Source of the DNA: Notamacropus eugenii
Taxonomy: Eukaryota; Chordata; Mammalia; Diprotodontia; Macropodidae
DNA: 64,000 nt
NCBI RefSeq assembly: GCF_028372415.1
Contig: NW_027325123.1
Location: 1 to 64,000 of the forward strand
Reading direction: 5' to 3'
Made by a program: the position numbers and the translations under genes. This document shows, piece after piece, positions 38,934-54,000 of the stretch (the first letter of the stretch is position 1; each line of letters begins with the position of its first letter). Under the pieces are notes generated by a model. That model saw only the letters and a program-made list of their open reading frames with translations, did no database searches and was not told the origin of the DNA.

Positions 38934-41900
38934 TGGGGCTCGTGCTGGGGGGAACCCTGATCTCCTCTCACCCAGCCTGGAAAGCCTTCTCACTGACCTT
39001 TGAAGCTTTCTTCAGCGCTTGTGGGTTGAGGGATCTGAGACTCTCCCTGCTGGGGATTCTGCCATGGCCTGTTCTGGTATTGTTCCTCCTGGTGCACATG
39101 GCCAGCGTCCTGTGGGATAGACCTTTCCTGTCAGCCTTCCAGGTTACCTTTGACTGGAAATCTCTTTCATTCTGTTGTTCTGTGGCTTCTGCTGCTCTAG
39201 AATTCGTTGAGAGTCGTTTTTTGCAGGTATTTTATGGGTTGTGGGGGAAGAGCTAGTGGATGTGCATCTTTCTAATCTGCCATCTTGGCTCTGCCCCTCT
39301 TAAAATTATTAATAGAGAAATTTAAATACAATTGTTATTTAAATTTCTTTAAACAAACCTAGACATGAAACAATTGATAAAAATTAACAAGTATGAATTT
39401 AAGGTTTTTTTTTAAAACTTAAGCTCACCAAATATATATTATATATTCAGCATATGTAAAAGCCTGAGGACTGAGAGAATATAAACAGTTCCCGTCTGGT
39501 TCCATAGTCCTTGTTAAAATTTTGAAATTTTGATTAAAAAGTCACACAAATTTCAAAGTTTTTTTGTTAATTTATTTTACATAGGTGTTCAGTTTATGTG
39601 GGATTGCTGTTGTGAATCTGTAATACAGACAAAGAAATCAGCAGGCTCAGGATGCATTCTTGCCCACTGTATGGGTCTTGGGAAGACACTACAGGTAACA
39701 TATTATAAAAATTCAAGATAAATTGTATCTTATCTTGCTATCTTGAAATTAAGTGTAGTACATATTAAACTTCCTAAAATATCTTGAACTTGTTGCTTAT
39801 GCAGAATTGCAGCCATTCCTTTGCTAATTCCTTTCTTAATGCCAAAGACTTTCACCTGGAAAGGTATAAAGCTTTTTAAGAAAGGAACTTTTGCAAATCT
39901 TGAGAATGCAAAGGAAAAAGACAGTTCTTGTGCTACAGAGCTCACAATCTAATTGGAGAAAAGTGTATTTGGTAAATCTGAGATAATTTACAGAGGTAAA
40001 AGGAAAACCAGAAGACTAAGAAGAAAAGGTATGGGGAACAACCAGAGAAATTTCCTGGAGAAAAGAAATGAAATGTTTTCTGGGAGAAAAGAGCAAGATA
40101 TAGAGGGACCAAGGTGAAGGTTTTAAATGCTAGTAAGAAAATTTTATATTTCATCTTCCTTGTAATGGAATTTATTGTGAAGAGAAATGACATGGGCACA
40201 GTGGAAGTTTAGAAAAATCAGTGATAACTAAACAGAAGAACTTTACAGACTCATAAAAGACTAACATAGACACATTTGGATGTATATAGTCATTTAGGAA
40301 AAATCACTTGAGGAGTCAATGTGGAGAATGGATTGGAGTGAAGATAGATTTGAAGCAAGAAGACAGTTATGAGAGTGTTAAAAATGAAGAAGTCCCTTAG
40401 GGGTGAAAGCTGCAACGATATCTAGCCCCACTTAGCAACCCCCAGTTTTCTATGTTTCTTCTAATGTCAGTTACATCAGTTTCCACCATCACCTCATTTC
40501 CCTATCTTCATACATGTCAGGTAATTTCCTCAGCGCTTCACTAATTTGTTTCTGATGTCATCATTCATTCAGGATTTTTTTTATTGTGTCCAACTCTTTG
40601 TGATCCCATTTGAGGTTTTCTTTCCTTTTTTTTATTTATTTAAGTTTTCAACATTCATTTCCAAAAAATTTTGGGGTTCCCAATTTTCTCCCCATTTCTC
40701 CCCTCCCCCCAACTCCAAAACGCTGAGCATTCTAATTGCCGCTATCACCAATCTGCCCTCTCTTCTAACGTCCCTCCCTTCCCTTATCCCCATCTTCTCT
40801 TTTGTCCTGTAGGGCAAGATAAATTTCTGTATCCCATTATCTATATTTCTTATTTCCCAGTAGTGGGAACAGTACTCGACAGTTGATCCTAAAACTTTGA
40901 GTTCTAACTTCTCTTCTTCCCTCCCTCCCCACCCATTCCTTTTGGAAGGCAAGCAATTCAGTATAGGCCATATCTGTGTAGTTTTGCAAATGACTTCCAT
41001 AATAGTCGTCTTGTGTAACACTAACTATATTTCCCTCCAGCCTATCCTGCCCTCCATTGCTTCTATTCTCGCTTTTGATCCTATCTCTGCCCAAGAGTGT
41101 TGACTTCTAATTGTTTCTTCCTCCCATTACCTTCCCTTCCATCATACCCCCACCCTGCTTATCCCCTTCTCCCCCACTTTCCTGTATTGTAAGATAGGTT
41201 TTCATACCAAAATGAGTGTGCATTTTATTCCTTCCTTTAGTGGAATGTGATGAGAGTAAACTTCATGTTTTTTCTCTCACCTCCCTTCTTTTTCCCTCCA
41301 CTAAAAAGTCTTTTGCTTGCCTCTTTTATGAGAGATAATTTGCCCCATTCCATTTCTCCCTTTCTTCTCCCAATATATTTCTGTCTCACTGCTTAATTTC
41401 ATTTTTTTAAGATACAATCCCATCCTATTCAATTCACTCTGTGCTCTCTGTCTCTCTGTGTGTGCATGTGTGAGTTTGTGTGTGTGTGTGTGCGCGCGCG
41501 CGTAATCCCACCCACTACCCAGATACTGAAAAGTTTCAAGAGTTACAAATATTTTCTTTCCACGTAGGAATGTGAACAGTTCAACTTTAGTAAGTCCCTT
41601 GTGACTTCTCTTTGCTGTTTACCTTTTCATACTTGTCTTCATTCTTGTGTTTAAAAGTCAAATTTTCTTTTCAGCTCTGGTCTTTTCATCAAGAATGCTT
41701 GAAAGTCCCCAATTCCATTGAAAGACCAATTTTCCCCCTGAAGTATTCTACTCAGTTTTGCTGGGTAGGTGATTCTTGGTTAGTCCTAGTTCCTTTGACT
41801 TCTGGAATATCATATTCCATGCCCTTCAATCCCTTAATGTAGAAGCTGCTAGATCTTGTGTTATCCTGATTGTATTTCCACAATACTTGAATTGTTTCTT

Positions 41901-44900
41901 TCTAGCTGCTTGCAATATTTTCTCCTTGACCAGGGAACTCTGGAATTTGGCCACAATGTTCCTGGGAGTTTCTCTTTTCGGATCTCTTTCAGGAGGTGAT
42001 GAGTGGATTCTTCCAATATTTATTTTGCCCCCTGGTTCTAGAATATCAGGGCAGTTTTCTTTGATAATTTCATGAAAGATGATGTCTAGGCTCCTTTTTC
42101 GATGATGGCTTTCAGGTCGTCCCATAATTTTTAAATTGTCTCTCCTGGATCTATTTTCCAGGTCAGTTGTTTTTCCAATGAGGTAGTTCACATTATCTTC
42201 CATTTTTCATTCTTTTGGTTTTGTTTTGTGATTTCTTGGTTTCTCATAAAGTCATTAGCCTCCATCTGTTCCATTCTAACGTTGAAAGAACTATTTTTTT
42301 TCAGTGAGCTTTTGAACCTCCGTTTCCATTTGGCTAATTCTGCTTTTGAAAGCATTCTTCTCCTCATTGGCTTTTTGAAGCTCTTTTGCCAATTGAGTTA
42401 GCCTATTTTTCAAGGTGCTATTTTCTTCAGCATTTTTTTGGGTCTCCTTTTGCAAAGTGTTGACTTGCTTTTCATGCTTTTCTTTCATCTCTCTCATTTC
42501 TCTTCCTAGTTTTTCCTCCACCTCTCTTACTTGATTTTCAAAATCCTTTTTGAGCTCTTCCATGGCCTGAGACCATTGAATATTTACTTTGGATGTTTGG
42601 GATACAGAAGCCTTGACTTTTATGTCTTTCCCTGATGGTAAGCATTGTTCTTCCTCATCTGAAAGGACGGGAAAAGATATGTGTTCACCAAGAAAGTAAC
42701 CTTTTATAGTCTTATTTTTTTCCCTTTTTGGGGCATTTTCCCAACCAGTTATTTGACTTTTGGGTCCTTTGTCAAGAGTAGGGTATACTCTGGGAATCTG
42801 TAATATCTCGGTTCCTCCAAGGTGTCACAATGCAGTGTGTACACTGATCGGGAAGCAGGGAGATTTTTGTGTCCAGAATCTTAGTAGTTACTTCTCCACA
42901 ACCACCTGGTCTGCACTGGAGGCTGATTTTCAGATATGCTGGATGGGCAGGGCCGCCATTCAGTGTGAGACAAAGACCAGCTCAGCCAGGGCCTCCACAC
43001 AGGACTGAGATACGAGTCAGTTGCTCAGTGCCCCCAGGGGTTTTACAATCCAACAATGTATGTGGGCTGCTGCAGGGGCTGCTGTGAGAACTGCTGCCAC
43101 CTGCCTAATGTGGCCTCTGTGACCACTGCCTAAGGCCGGAGCTATGGGAAGGCCCTTCTCCCTTCCTGGCCAGCTGATAAAACCCTGTCACTGACCTTTG
43201 GCGCCTGTGGGTAGAGGGATCTGAGGACCTGCTGCTGCATTCCGCCCCCGAGGTGTCTTCCTCTCAGAGTCTCATTGCTCGGCCAGAGCTGGGCTGGGCT
43301 CTGCACTCTGCTCTGTGTCCAGTGCAACTGGCATTTCCCGTAGGTCTTTCAGATCACCCTGGGCTGGAAATTTCCTTCACTCTGTTGTTCTACTTCCGCT
43401 GCTCCAGAATTTGTTGAGAGTCCCTCTCTACAGGTATTTTATGGGCTGTGGGGGGAGATCCTGAGTATGTGTATCTTTCTACTCTGCCATCATGGCTCGG
43501 TCCCCCCATTTGAGGTTTTGTTGTCAAAGATACTGGAGTGCTTTGCCATTTTCTTCTCTAGCTCATTTTACAGATGATGAAACTCATGCAAATGGGTGAA
43601 AGTGACTTGCCCAGGGTCACACAGATAGTAAGTATTTGAGGCTAGATTTGAACTCAGGAAAAGTAGTCTTCCTGACTCCTGGTTCGACACTCTATGCACC
43701 TAGCTTTCCCATATTTTGGGAAGAACAGAAGGATTAAAAGTGTTTTATTCAATTCCAGTAGTGAATCTAAACCTAAATTAGGTCCAGTTCAAAACATGAA
43801 TAGAGAAATTAATCAGAAGTCAGTGTACATGATGAGGACCAAATAATAGCAAAAAAAAAAAAATTGACTAGGTTTTATAAGCTAGGAAATCACTGATGGG
43901 AATGGTTTGTGGATCACCTGTGTATATTCTGACCACTAATTTGCCAGAGTAAGAAGATAACACATGAAATTGAATAAATTTCACTTTACCTTTTTAAAGA
44001 AGCTATTAATGCTTTTAAAAAGGAAAGCAGATTAAAGAATATACTTTCAGCAATATTATAACTATTTCTAAAGTAATTTTAAAAATTACTGATTGTAGTT
44101 ATATTTATTTCAACCTGTAATTAAGAATACTTGATTTTTTTTAGGTGGTTACTTTTCTTCATACAGTTCTTTTGTGTGACAAATTGAATTTTACTACGGC
44201 TTTAGTGGTTTGCCCCCTTAATACTGCCCTCAACTGGATAAATGAATTTGAGAAATGGCAGGAGGTATTGGAAGATGACAAAAAACTTAAGGTGCTGTGA
44301 ATTTTAAAATTTTTCACATACGAATATGTATTTTACAGTATATTTTATTTTAAAAATGGATTTTAAAAATAAAATTTAGTATATTTTTAATTGAAGTTGA
44401 GGAATATTTTAATGAAATATTTTAGTACTTTTTAGGATTAAAAATATCTTTTGATGTCTGATTTTCTTTTGGCAAAGGTATCTGAATTAGGAACTATGAA
44501 ACGACCTCAAGACAGAAGTGATTTACTACAAAAATGGCAAGACAATGGTGGTGTTATGGTCATTGGATATGAAATGTACCGAAATCTTGTACAAGGAAGG
44601 AATGTGAAAAGTAGAAAATTTAAAGAAATATTTAATAAAACACTTGTTGATCCAGGTAAAATAATATATTTAATGTTGAAATTTCAAATCATATTTTGAT
44701 TTTATGTTTTTGCTCATATTTATTGAGCATCCAAAATAGTCTTGAAGAGAAGATAGAAGATATAGAAAAGAAAAGTTATAAGTTTTGAATTGGATAGAAC
44801 ATCAAAGTACTTTTATCTTTAGTCTTCTCATCTGGTAGCTATAACTATTATCTCCATTTTATAAATAAGAAAATTGAGTCTCAGAGAAGTTAAATTGACC

Positions 44901-47900
44901 GGTCCAGGGAAAGAGGCAGGATTCAAACCCAGGTCTTCATCCAAGTTGAGCGCTCTATCTGCTATATTACGTAGACTTAAAATACTCTATTTTTATTATT
45001 TCTGTTATATGCCAGGTATTGTGATAGGTGCTGTGGATATAAAGCTACATAAATATAAAGCTAGAAATATAAAGTTCCTGCTTTAAGGAACTTCTATTCT
45101 AATTTACAATTTTTATCATTTATACAGATAAATAAATTCCAGAGGTTAATATTTTCTTCTAGGGTCATGTTCACACTTGTGCTTTAGGAAAGTCCCTTTG
45201 GCAACTTTGTAGAGGATAAATTGGAATTCTAAGAGGTCTGAGGCTGGACAATTAGGACATTATTAGTGGATAGTTCAGAGAAAAATCAGCAAGATGGAAT
45301 GATATTGCCCTCACCAGAAGTGGAAGGTTCAGATAAAAGGAAAACTGTCATTTGTTGGCATAGGTATGAAATAAAACTGGTCTTCAGTTGGAAACTAATC
45401 AGGTGGTGTGAAAAATTCTCACAAGCTATCAATACAGACATGGAAAAGTGCTTGTAACTAATAATAAAATTTGTGGAAAATGGTTAAAAGAGTCAGTATT
45501 GGTGATGCTGTGTAAATTCAGACACACTTTATACTAATAGTAGATTTGTAAATTGATCCAGCGGTTCAGGAACATAATTTGCAATTGGAATTGTATAAAA
45601 TGAAAAGGTTTCTGTATTTTTAATGCTCCTTGAGTCAATTATACCTGATCTTGTGCTCCCAAGGAAGTCAGAGACAGAAGTAAAAAGTGACATATATTCC
45701 ATAATATGGGTGAGGGGTCGGAAGAAAGCAGAGACATAAAACCAGTAGTTAAAATTTGGAGAATGTTTCAACCAGTTGTGATTTTTTTAATGAAATGGAA
45801 TTTTTTTTATGTTTTTACAAAATTGCGATTTTTTTCTTTGATTTCAGGTATGATTTTTTTTGCATTGTAGAGTAAGTGAAAGGTTTAAGAAATCAAAAAT
45901 GTGGTGTACAAATGAAAAATAAAACAAACAAATCTTAAATGACACATTCTTGGTCAGGTGAATGTCTTGCTTCAGGTATTCTGACTCTTAACCCACTGAT
46001 CTTTCCATTTATTTGGCTAGTGTGGGTCACTAACATAGATTTTCAATATTTAATCATTGTTCTACTGTGCAGTTTGAACTTAGATAAGCATTAATTAATA
46101 CAATTTTTGAGAGAACTAAATAATAGTAAGAATTTTTTGGTAGGTCCAGATTTTGTTGTGTGTGATGAAGGTCACATACTAAAAAATGAAGCGTCAGCTG
46201 TATCCAAAGCTATGAATTCCATTCGTTCAAGAAGAAGAATTATTTTAACAGGAACACCTTTACAAAATAATCTAATTGAATGTAAGCAACTTTTTGCTTT
46301 TAAGTTACTTTGAGCTATTCTTTCAGCTTGAATAGAACATGTTCCTAATCTCCTTACCAAGTCTTTTTGAGAATTTTTCTTTTATTTCTTAACTTGTCTG
46401 AAGTGTTTCAATTATTATATTATTAATTTTTGTTGATATTTTGTTCAATTATTTCCTTGTTTTAAAAAAATTTTTTACTAAACATTACTACAGTTTTGTT
46501 TCTTACTAAATTTTCTGAACTATTTCCAAAAAATATGCTTAGCTGCATGTCAAAATATTGGTTGGATTGTTAAATAATGATTTGTCAAGTGCTAATTCAA
46601 CCAACATATTTCATCATATCTCACTTGAAAAAAAACTTTATTTTTCAACATTGTTGCTTTTAATGATATAAAATTAGTTGAATGAAATTTGAAATGTTTA
46701 CATTGAAAATTTATCTTTCTTTTCTTAGATCACTGTATGATTAATTTTATCAAAGAGAATCTTCTTGGTTCTATTAAGGAATTTAGAAATCGATTCATAA
46801 ATCCAATTCAAAATGGCCAGTGTGCAGATTCCAGCATGGCAGATGTTCGAATAATGAAAAAGCGTGCCCATATTCTCTGTGAAATATTAGCAGGCTGTGT
46901 TCACGTAAATGTAAAATGTACTCATTCAGTTTTACTTGAAAAATCTGTAATTTCACTTGAAACCTCTTTATGATATGTTGTTACATTTGAAGCATAAGGT
47001 AAGAAGCACTGCTGTAGGCTGCACAACAGTGACTACTAATGACCACCCAGTCCAGAATCCCTCAGTTTTGTAGCTATGAAAAATGAAGGCAGAGAACCAT
47101 TCAAGGAGTCAGAATTTTGTTTGTCTTTATGAGAAATTTTGAGTAGAGATAATATAATAAATTTGTGAAATGAAAGGTAATAGAAAATTAAGAACTGTGT
47201 ATGGTGACAAGGAAGTCAGAAGGAAGGACCACTTGTTGGATAGTGAAAAGAGAATTATTATTATTTTCATTGGAATAAGGTTATGTTTTTCCAGTAGTGA
47301 AGAAAAAAAGATCAGTACTTAAATTTGGGAGAACAAGTGACTGATTATGTTAAGGAGATTACAAGTTTGAGAGTTAGGCTATTTTGAAATTTGGAATATA
47401 CTAGAATTATGAGAATATGAGAACATAACTTATTTTTATTTGGTTATTTAACAGAGGAAGGATCACACAACATTAACAAAGATTTTACCGCCCAAATACG
47501 AGTATGTACTGGCAGTAAGAATGACATCTGTTCAGTGCAAGCTTTATCAGTACTATTTGGATCACTTACCAGGTACAAAATTTTTTAAATTACTTTGATT
47601 ATTCTTTCATGTTAATTTGTAAGGATTAATTAGTTCCTCAAAAATATTGTTACTTTAAAAAATTGGACCATAGTTACAAACCATTCTGAAATAATACACT
47701 GACTAAAATCTGATAGTATTTTCTGGTAATAATGAACTTTTGAGAAAACTTCTGAGAAAAGTAAAATAAGGGATTTGATGACAGTTTTGTTTGAAACTTT
47801 TGGAAAGAAAGATAAAGTGGGAAACACTTTGACGGACTATAATAGTTATGGCCTGTATTACTATTATATAGAAGGATGAGAAGTAATCTGGCAACAAGGG

Positions 47901-47990
47901 TTTTGGAATTATTTTATTTAAAAAGATTCTGTTTCAGAGATTATCTCAGCTACAAAACTTGTACTGGTGGCATCCCTAGAAAACAGACAT

Positions 47991-48071
<81 letters not shown>

Positions 48072-51000
48072 TAAAATTTAAAGAATAACTTTGGGAGCAA
48101 AGGGAGAAGGATATTAAAGTGTTAACAAAATTCAGATAAAGGTACATTTTCTGGTTGAGATTATATACTATATCTGACAATATTAAATATTTTCTATCCT
48201 TAGACAAGTGGTACCACAGTAGAATCATGAAGTGTGTTATGGATTATACATTTTAGATGGATAAATGAGTAAGGAAATTATGAATTTTGCTCTCATAGAA
48301 TATTTTCAAAATATGAAAATAGTAAAAACTAATAAAAGTTACTGAAGAATCATGAAAAATGTAAACCACAAGTGACATAAATATTTAAGTAAAAGCTACA
48401 GATAATTCATGAAACATTCTGTCTTAATTCCTGTGGTCTATTTTTTCCATAGATGAAAAGACATGTATCATTATCTACTCTCTATAATGATTATTTCAGT
48501 TTATATTTAAAATTGCAAAGTTTGGCTTCTTTTAGTGATCATGTATTCAGATTGAAAAAGTCATTTTGGCTATTATTCTTGTAGCCCTAATTATTTCATT
48601 TTACCCATACAAATCTTGAATTTTTCCCTCCTGATTTCCTCATAATTTGGCATTTAAAGTCTTATATTCTGGTCTCTCCAATTACTCAATTATTCTTCTT
48701 ATAATCAGTCTTCTTGTGCCTTATACTCCCCTCCCTGTGCTCTTCAGGCCTTAACATTGGATTCCTTACTGTTCTTTGATCAGCACACTCATTCTTCTGA
48801 CTCTTAGCATTTTCTCTGCGTGTCCCCTACATGTTTTGTGCATCTCTAACCCTAGTTTTCTTCAAATTTCCCCTGAAATTTCACATTCTACAGGAGACCT
48901 TTCCCGTTTCCTCGTAATTTCTATTGCCTTCCCATTAGTCATTAATTTCAAATTTTTCTGATATTTAGCTTGTTTGCAAGTTACTTCTCTCTTTAGATTA
49001 CAAGTTTTTGAAAGGACTGTCTTTTACCTGTCTTTGCATTCTTAGTTCTTAGCACAGTACCTGGAAAATAAAGAGTTTTAAGTATTTATTGATTTACAGT
49101 TTATCTCAACTGCAGTTACATAGCTTCATCAATGTTTTCTCTTCTCTTTTGATTCTCAAAAATTTTTGACATTTGATTACTCCCTCTGATTATTTTCTCT
49201 TTTTTTGCTTTTCATGGCACTTTGTTCTACTCCTAATTCTCTTATTACCTTTCTAGCTGTTTCCTTATCTCTCTGAACATTAGTTCCCCTAATACTTTAT
49301 TGTTTTATCATTTCCCTTTTCCATAAGTATTGTTGTTCTCCATATTCCTGTCCTGGGCACTCTTCTTTTTTTCTTTCAATTACTTTTATTCCATGGTGAT
49401 GTGAATCAGGAATATCTCACCCTGATGATGATGAAAATAGATTTAGACAAAATAAACACTTATTCTTATTGAAACAAACACTTGGAAGCATAAGTATAAA
49501 TGTATTTTTTTCTTAAAGTGATAAAATAAATCTACCTAAAACTACCAGCAAGCATTATTTGCTATTGGAGGTAAGCTGGAAACCTTCCCAGTAAGATCAA
49601 GAGAGAGAAACTAGGATGCCTGTTACCATCAGTATTATTCAATATTGCGTTAGAAATGCTAGCAGTAGTATTATGAGAAGAAAAATAAATTGAAGAAATC
49701 AGGATGGGCAATGAGATAAAATTATCTTCTTCGAGACATTATGATGATATGTTTGGAAAATCCCAGGGATTCAACTAAAGTTAATTGAAACAGTGTTTTA
49801 GTAGAGTAGCAGGATATAAAATAAATCCACATAATCAGCATTTCTGTATATCACCAACAAAAGTGTGGAGGAAGGGATAGTGAGAGATACTCCATTTAAA
49901 ATAACTATGGACAGCATAAAATACGTAGGAATATGCTTGCCAAGATAAACCCATGACCTACATTTATAACACACTTTTTATACAAATAAAGTTATATTTA
50001 AATAATTGGAGAAATATTAACTGTATATAGGAGATCAATATAAGAAAAATGACAGTTCCACTAAACTAATCTATTTATACAGTGCCATCCCAATTAAATT
50101 ACCAAACGATTATTTTCTTGAGCTAGAAAAAAATAACAAAATTCATTTGGAAGAACAAGAAGTCAAGAATATCAAATGAAAAATGGAAACAATATAAAGG
50201 AAGAAATATCAAGATCAAATCAGTGGAATATAGTAAATAAATATTTCAATTTTAATTTTTTTTCTATAAAGACTTAAGCGTTTGGGATAAAAATGCACTT
50301 TTAGTAAAAATAGTTGGGAAAACTGAATCTAAGTACAGGCCAGTGTTTTGTTCAGTCATTTTTCAGTAATACCTGATGTTTGTGAGCTTTTTTAGGGTTT
50401 TCTTGGCAGAGATACCAGAGTGCTTTGCTGTTTCATTTTACATAAGCAACTGAGGCAAACTGGTGCATGATGTTGTATTCGAGCTGAGATCTTCCTGATT
50501 CCAGGCCCAGTATTTTCTCCACTGTACCACTTAACTGTCCCTAGATCAGTATCTTACATCATTAACCAAGAGAAGATCAAAATGATACATGACCTAGACA
50601 TAAATACAGATAGCACAAATAAGTTAACAGAACATGGAATCTACTACATATGCACTTATGGATGGGAGAAGAATTTATGAGTAAAACAAGTGATAGAGAG
50701 CTGTGAGATATAAATGGATAATTTTGATTACATTAAACTAAAAAGGGTTTGTACAAATAAAACTTATGTGGCCAAGATGAGAAGGCTGGCAGGAAATTGG
50801 GGTCCCATATCCCAAACATGTAGGGAACTTACAAAATTTGAGTCGTTCCTAAATTGGTAAATGATTAAAGGATATTAGCAGCCAGTTTTTGGGTGAAGAA
50901 ATCAAAACTTCTGAGTCTTATGAAAAATGGAGAAATGAAAATGAAGACTTCTTTGAAATACCTGTCAGATTTGATAGGAGAAGCTGGCAAATGATAGAGG

Positions 51001-54000
51001 GGATGTGGAAAATTGGGACACTAATGCATCATTGGTGCAACTGTGAACTGATCCAACCATTTTGGAGTGTAATCTGGAATTTTTCCCCAAGAGTTATTAA
51101 ACTACCTATGCCCTCTACCCTTTTGGCCCAGCAATACCCCTACTTACTCTTGTTTCCAAAGATGATTAGGGAAAAAGGAAATGAAATCATATATTCTAAA
51201 ATATTAATAGCAGCTCTCTTTGTGTGGTGAGGAAAACTGGAAATTAAGAGGGAGCCTGTTTTTTGGGGAAGGAATAAGTTGTGGTATGAGAATGTGAGGG
51301 AATACTATTGAGCTGGAAGGAATGATGAGCAGGTTGATTTTAGAAAAAACATGGAAAAATTTGAATGAAAAAATGAAAAGTGAAGTTAACAGAATGAAGA
51401 GAATGTTGCCTACAGTAAAAGTAATATCGTTTTAAGAACAACTTTAGATGACTAAGTTATTCTGAGTATCATAAATCTTCAAATCAACTACCAAGGACCA
51501 CTGAAGGAGAATGCTTTCCATCCCCAGGGTAAGAATTGATAAATAGAAGTATGCACAGGATAGTTTTACATACATTTATAAATCTGTTTCAAGTGGTGTC
51601 CTTCTCTAATGTAGAAGCAGAAAGGAAGACAGTTTGAAACTGAAAATGTAACAAAGAAAATAACGATTTTGATTATTGAGTGAAGATTAGATTGTTGTGA
51701 AACTGTGAGACCAATTAAAGGGACACAGGAGATAATAAGGAATTTGTCTGTGTACTTGAAATTAAGGAAACAGATTGGAGGGATGTGAAAATGATTTGGA
51801 ATATGTTTGAACATGGCAAGTGTATGAGTAATGAAGATTTGAGAATGACACATAAGTGATAGGAAAAGCTGCAGATGGATGGGTTTTGTGTTGTGGTAAT
51901 AATCAGTTTATAGGGTAACGAGCTCTAGATGTCCTTATAAGGATTCAAAGGACTGAGGTGGGACACTGGGCCTAACAGCAGTTCAAATACAGCATAGTTA
52001 CTATCTTTGTGACTGTGGAAAAGTCACTTAACCTGACTTTCTTAATTTCCTTATCTGTAAAATGTTGATAAAAACAGAAATTATCTCCCAGAGGTGTTTG
52101 TGAAAATCAAATGAGACATTTGCAAAGCGCTCAGCACAATATGTGAAACATAGTAGATTTTATAGAAGTAACCTGTGATGAGGATGATATGGTAATGTAG
52201 ATTTAAGTTTTATTTAGAAAGGATCAAAGTATAAGGTAACAGAAGAAAGAAAGTTGTACCTAAATCAGTGAAAAGTAGTAATTAAAGATCACTGCTGGGA
52301 AAATGGTGTCCAATTAAAAAAGAATGGTACTAAATAAGTTATGTAATCATAAAGAAAAAAATTGTGAAGTGAAATAATTAAATGATTCCAAATCAAAACA
52401 TTAAAATATTCTGGCATCATCTCACAACTAGACTTCCCAGATTGTGAGCTTGATCCAGACACGATTGTGTATCTATTCCTCTTTTCCCCTTTTCTACTCC
52501 TCTACTTGCATTGCCTTCTCTTGGGTAGGCAACCCCTATTCTTATATTTGTTATATTTTTTCTTATATTTCTCTAACAAGTATAGAATTATAAGTAACAA
52601 GAGTTTAAAATTTTTTTTAAAAATGTCAACCTCCCTCCACATCTGTTAAACATTTAAAATATACTTGGATTCTTATTGAAATAGAGGCAACTGTAGATAG
52701 TGGTGTTGATGACTTTAGTAAAAAAAATTTTTGTTAAAATTTTCATTAAAAAACTGCCTTTTATTATCAGTTGCAGGAAGTATTACTGAAGGGGGAAGAG
52801 GAAAAGCAGGAGCAAAACTCTTTCAGGACTTTAATATATTAAGTAGAATTTGGACTCATCCATGGTGCTTACAACTGGACTATATTAGCAAAGAAAACAA
52901 GGTAAATTAGATATTCATATTTAAGTATCTATTTCTGATTTCATTTTTTTAAATTAATTTATTTATGTAACTTTTAACATTCATTTTAACAAAATTTTGG
53001 GTTCCAAATTTTCTCCCCTTTTGTCCCCTCCCCCCCCAAACACAAGCATTCTAATTGCCCCTATGACCAATCTGCTCTCTCTTCTATCATCCTTCTCTGC
53101 CCTTGTCTCCATCTTCTCTTTTGTCCTGAAGGGCAAGATAACTTTCTATACCCCTTTACCTGTATTTCTTATTCCCTAGTGGCAAGAACATTACTCGACA
53201 GTTGTTCCTAACACTTTGAGTTCCAACTTCTCTTCATCCCTCCCTTCCCACCCCTTCCCTTTGGAGGGCAAGCAATTCAATATATGTCAAATCTGTGTAG
53301 TTTTGCAAATGACTTCCATAATAGTTGTGTTGTATAAGACTAACTATATTTCCCTCCATCCTATCCTGTCCCCCATTACTTCTATTCACCTTTGATACTG
53401 TCCCTCCCCATGAGTGTCGACCTCACATTACTCCCTCCTCCCCATGTCCTCCCTTCCATCACCCCCCACACCCTGCTTATCCCCTTATCCCCCACTTTCC
53501 TGTATTGTAAGATAGGTTTTCATGCCAAAATGAGTGTGCATTTTATTCCTTCCTTTAGTGGAATGTGAAGAGAGTAAGCTTCATGTTTTTCTCTCACCTC
53601 CTCTCTTTATCCCTCCACTAATAAGTCTTTTGCTTGCCTCTTTTATGAGAGATAATTTGCCCCATTCCATTTCTCCCTTTCTCCTCCTAATTTATTTCCC
53701 TCTCACTGCTTGATTTCATTTTTTTAAGATATGAGCCCATCCTCTTCAATTCACTCTGTGCACTCTGTCTCTATGTGTGTGTGCGTGTGTGCATGTGTGT
53801 GTGTGTAATCCCACCCAGTACCCAGATACTGAAAAGTTTCAAGAGTTACAAATATTGTCTTTCCATGTAGGAATGTAAACAGTTCAACTTTACTAAGTCC
53901 CTTATGACTTCTCTTTGCTGTTCACCTTTTCATGCTTCTCTTCCTTCTTGTGTTTGAAAGTCAAATTTTCTTTTCAGCTCTGGTCTTTTCATCAAGAATG

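Larger units (their letters stand above)
37515..39297 (-). mobile_element. HAL1-like element, antisense, internally deleted
   Basis: Read right to left: a GC-richer 5' leader (39297 to about 38700, beginning 'ggggcagagccaagatggcag'), the ORF1 start (MPKKGKK at 38695), an abrupt junction near 38520, then 3' UTR text down to a T-rich tail at 37515. Most of ORF1 is deleted and there is no ORF2. It has the same ends as the copies at 40.6-43.5 and 52.9-55.7 kb. Confidence 0.7.

Noticed and set aside
38882..39256. 124-codon frame with a run of Cys
   Set aside because: The Cys run is the (CTG)15 repeat read out of phase inside a retroelement leader; no homology.
50889..51230. 113-codon + strand frame
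   Set aside because: It matches the C-terminal part of L1 ORF2 and lies within a sense L1 relic.
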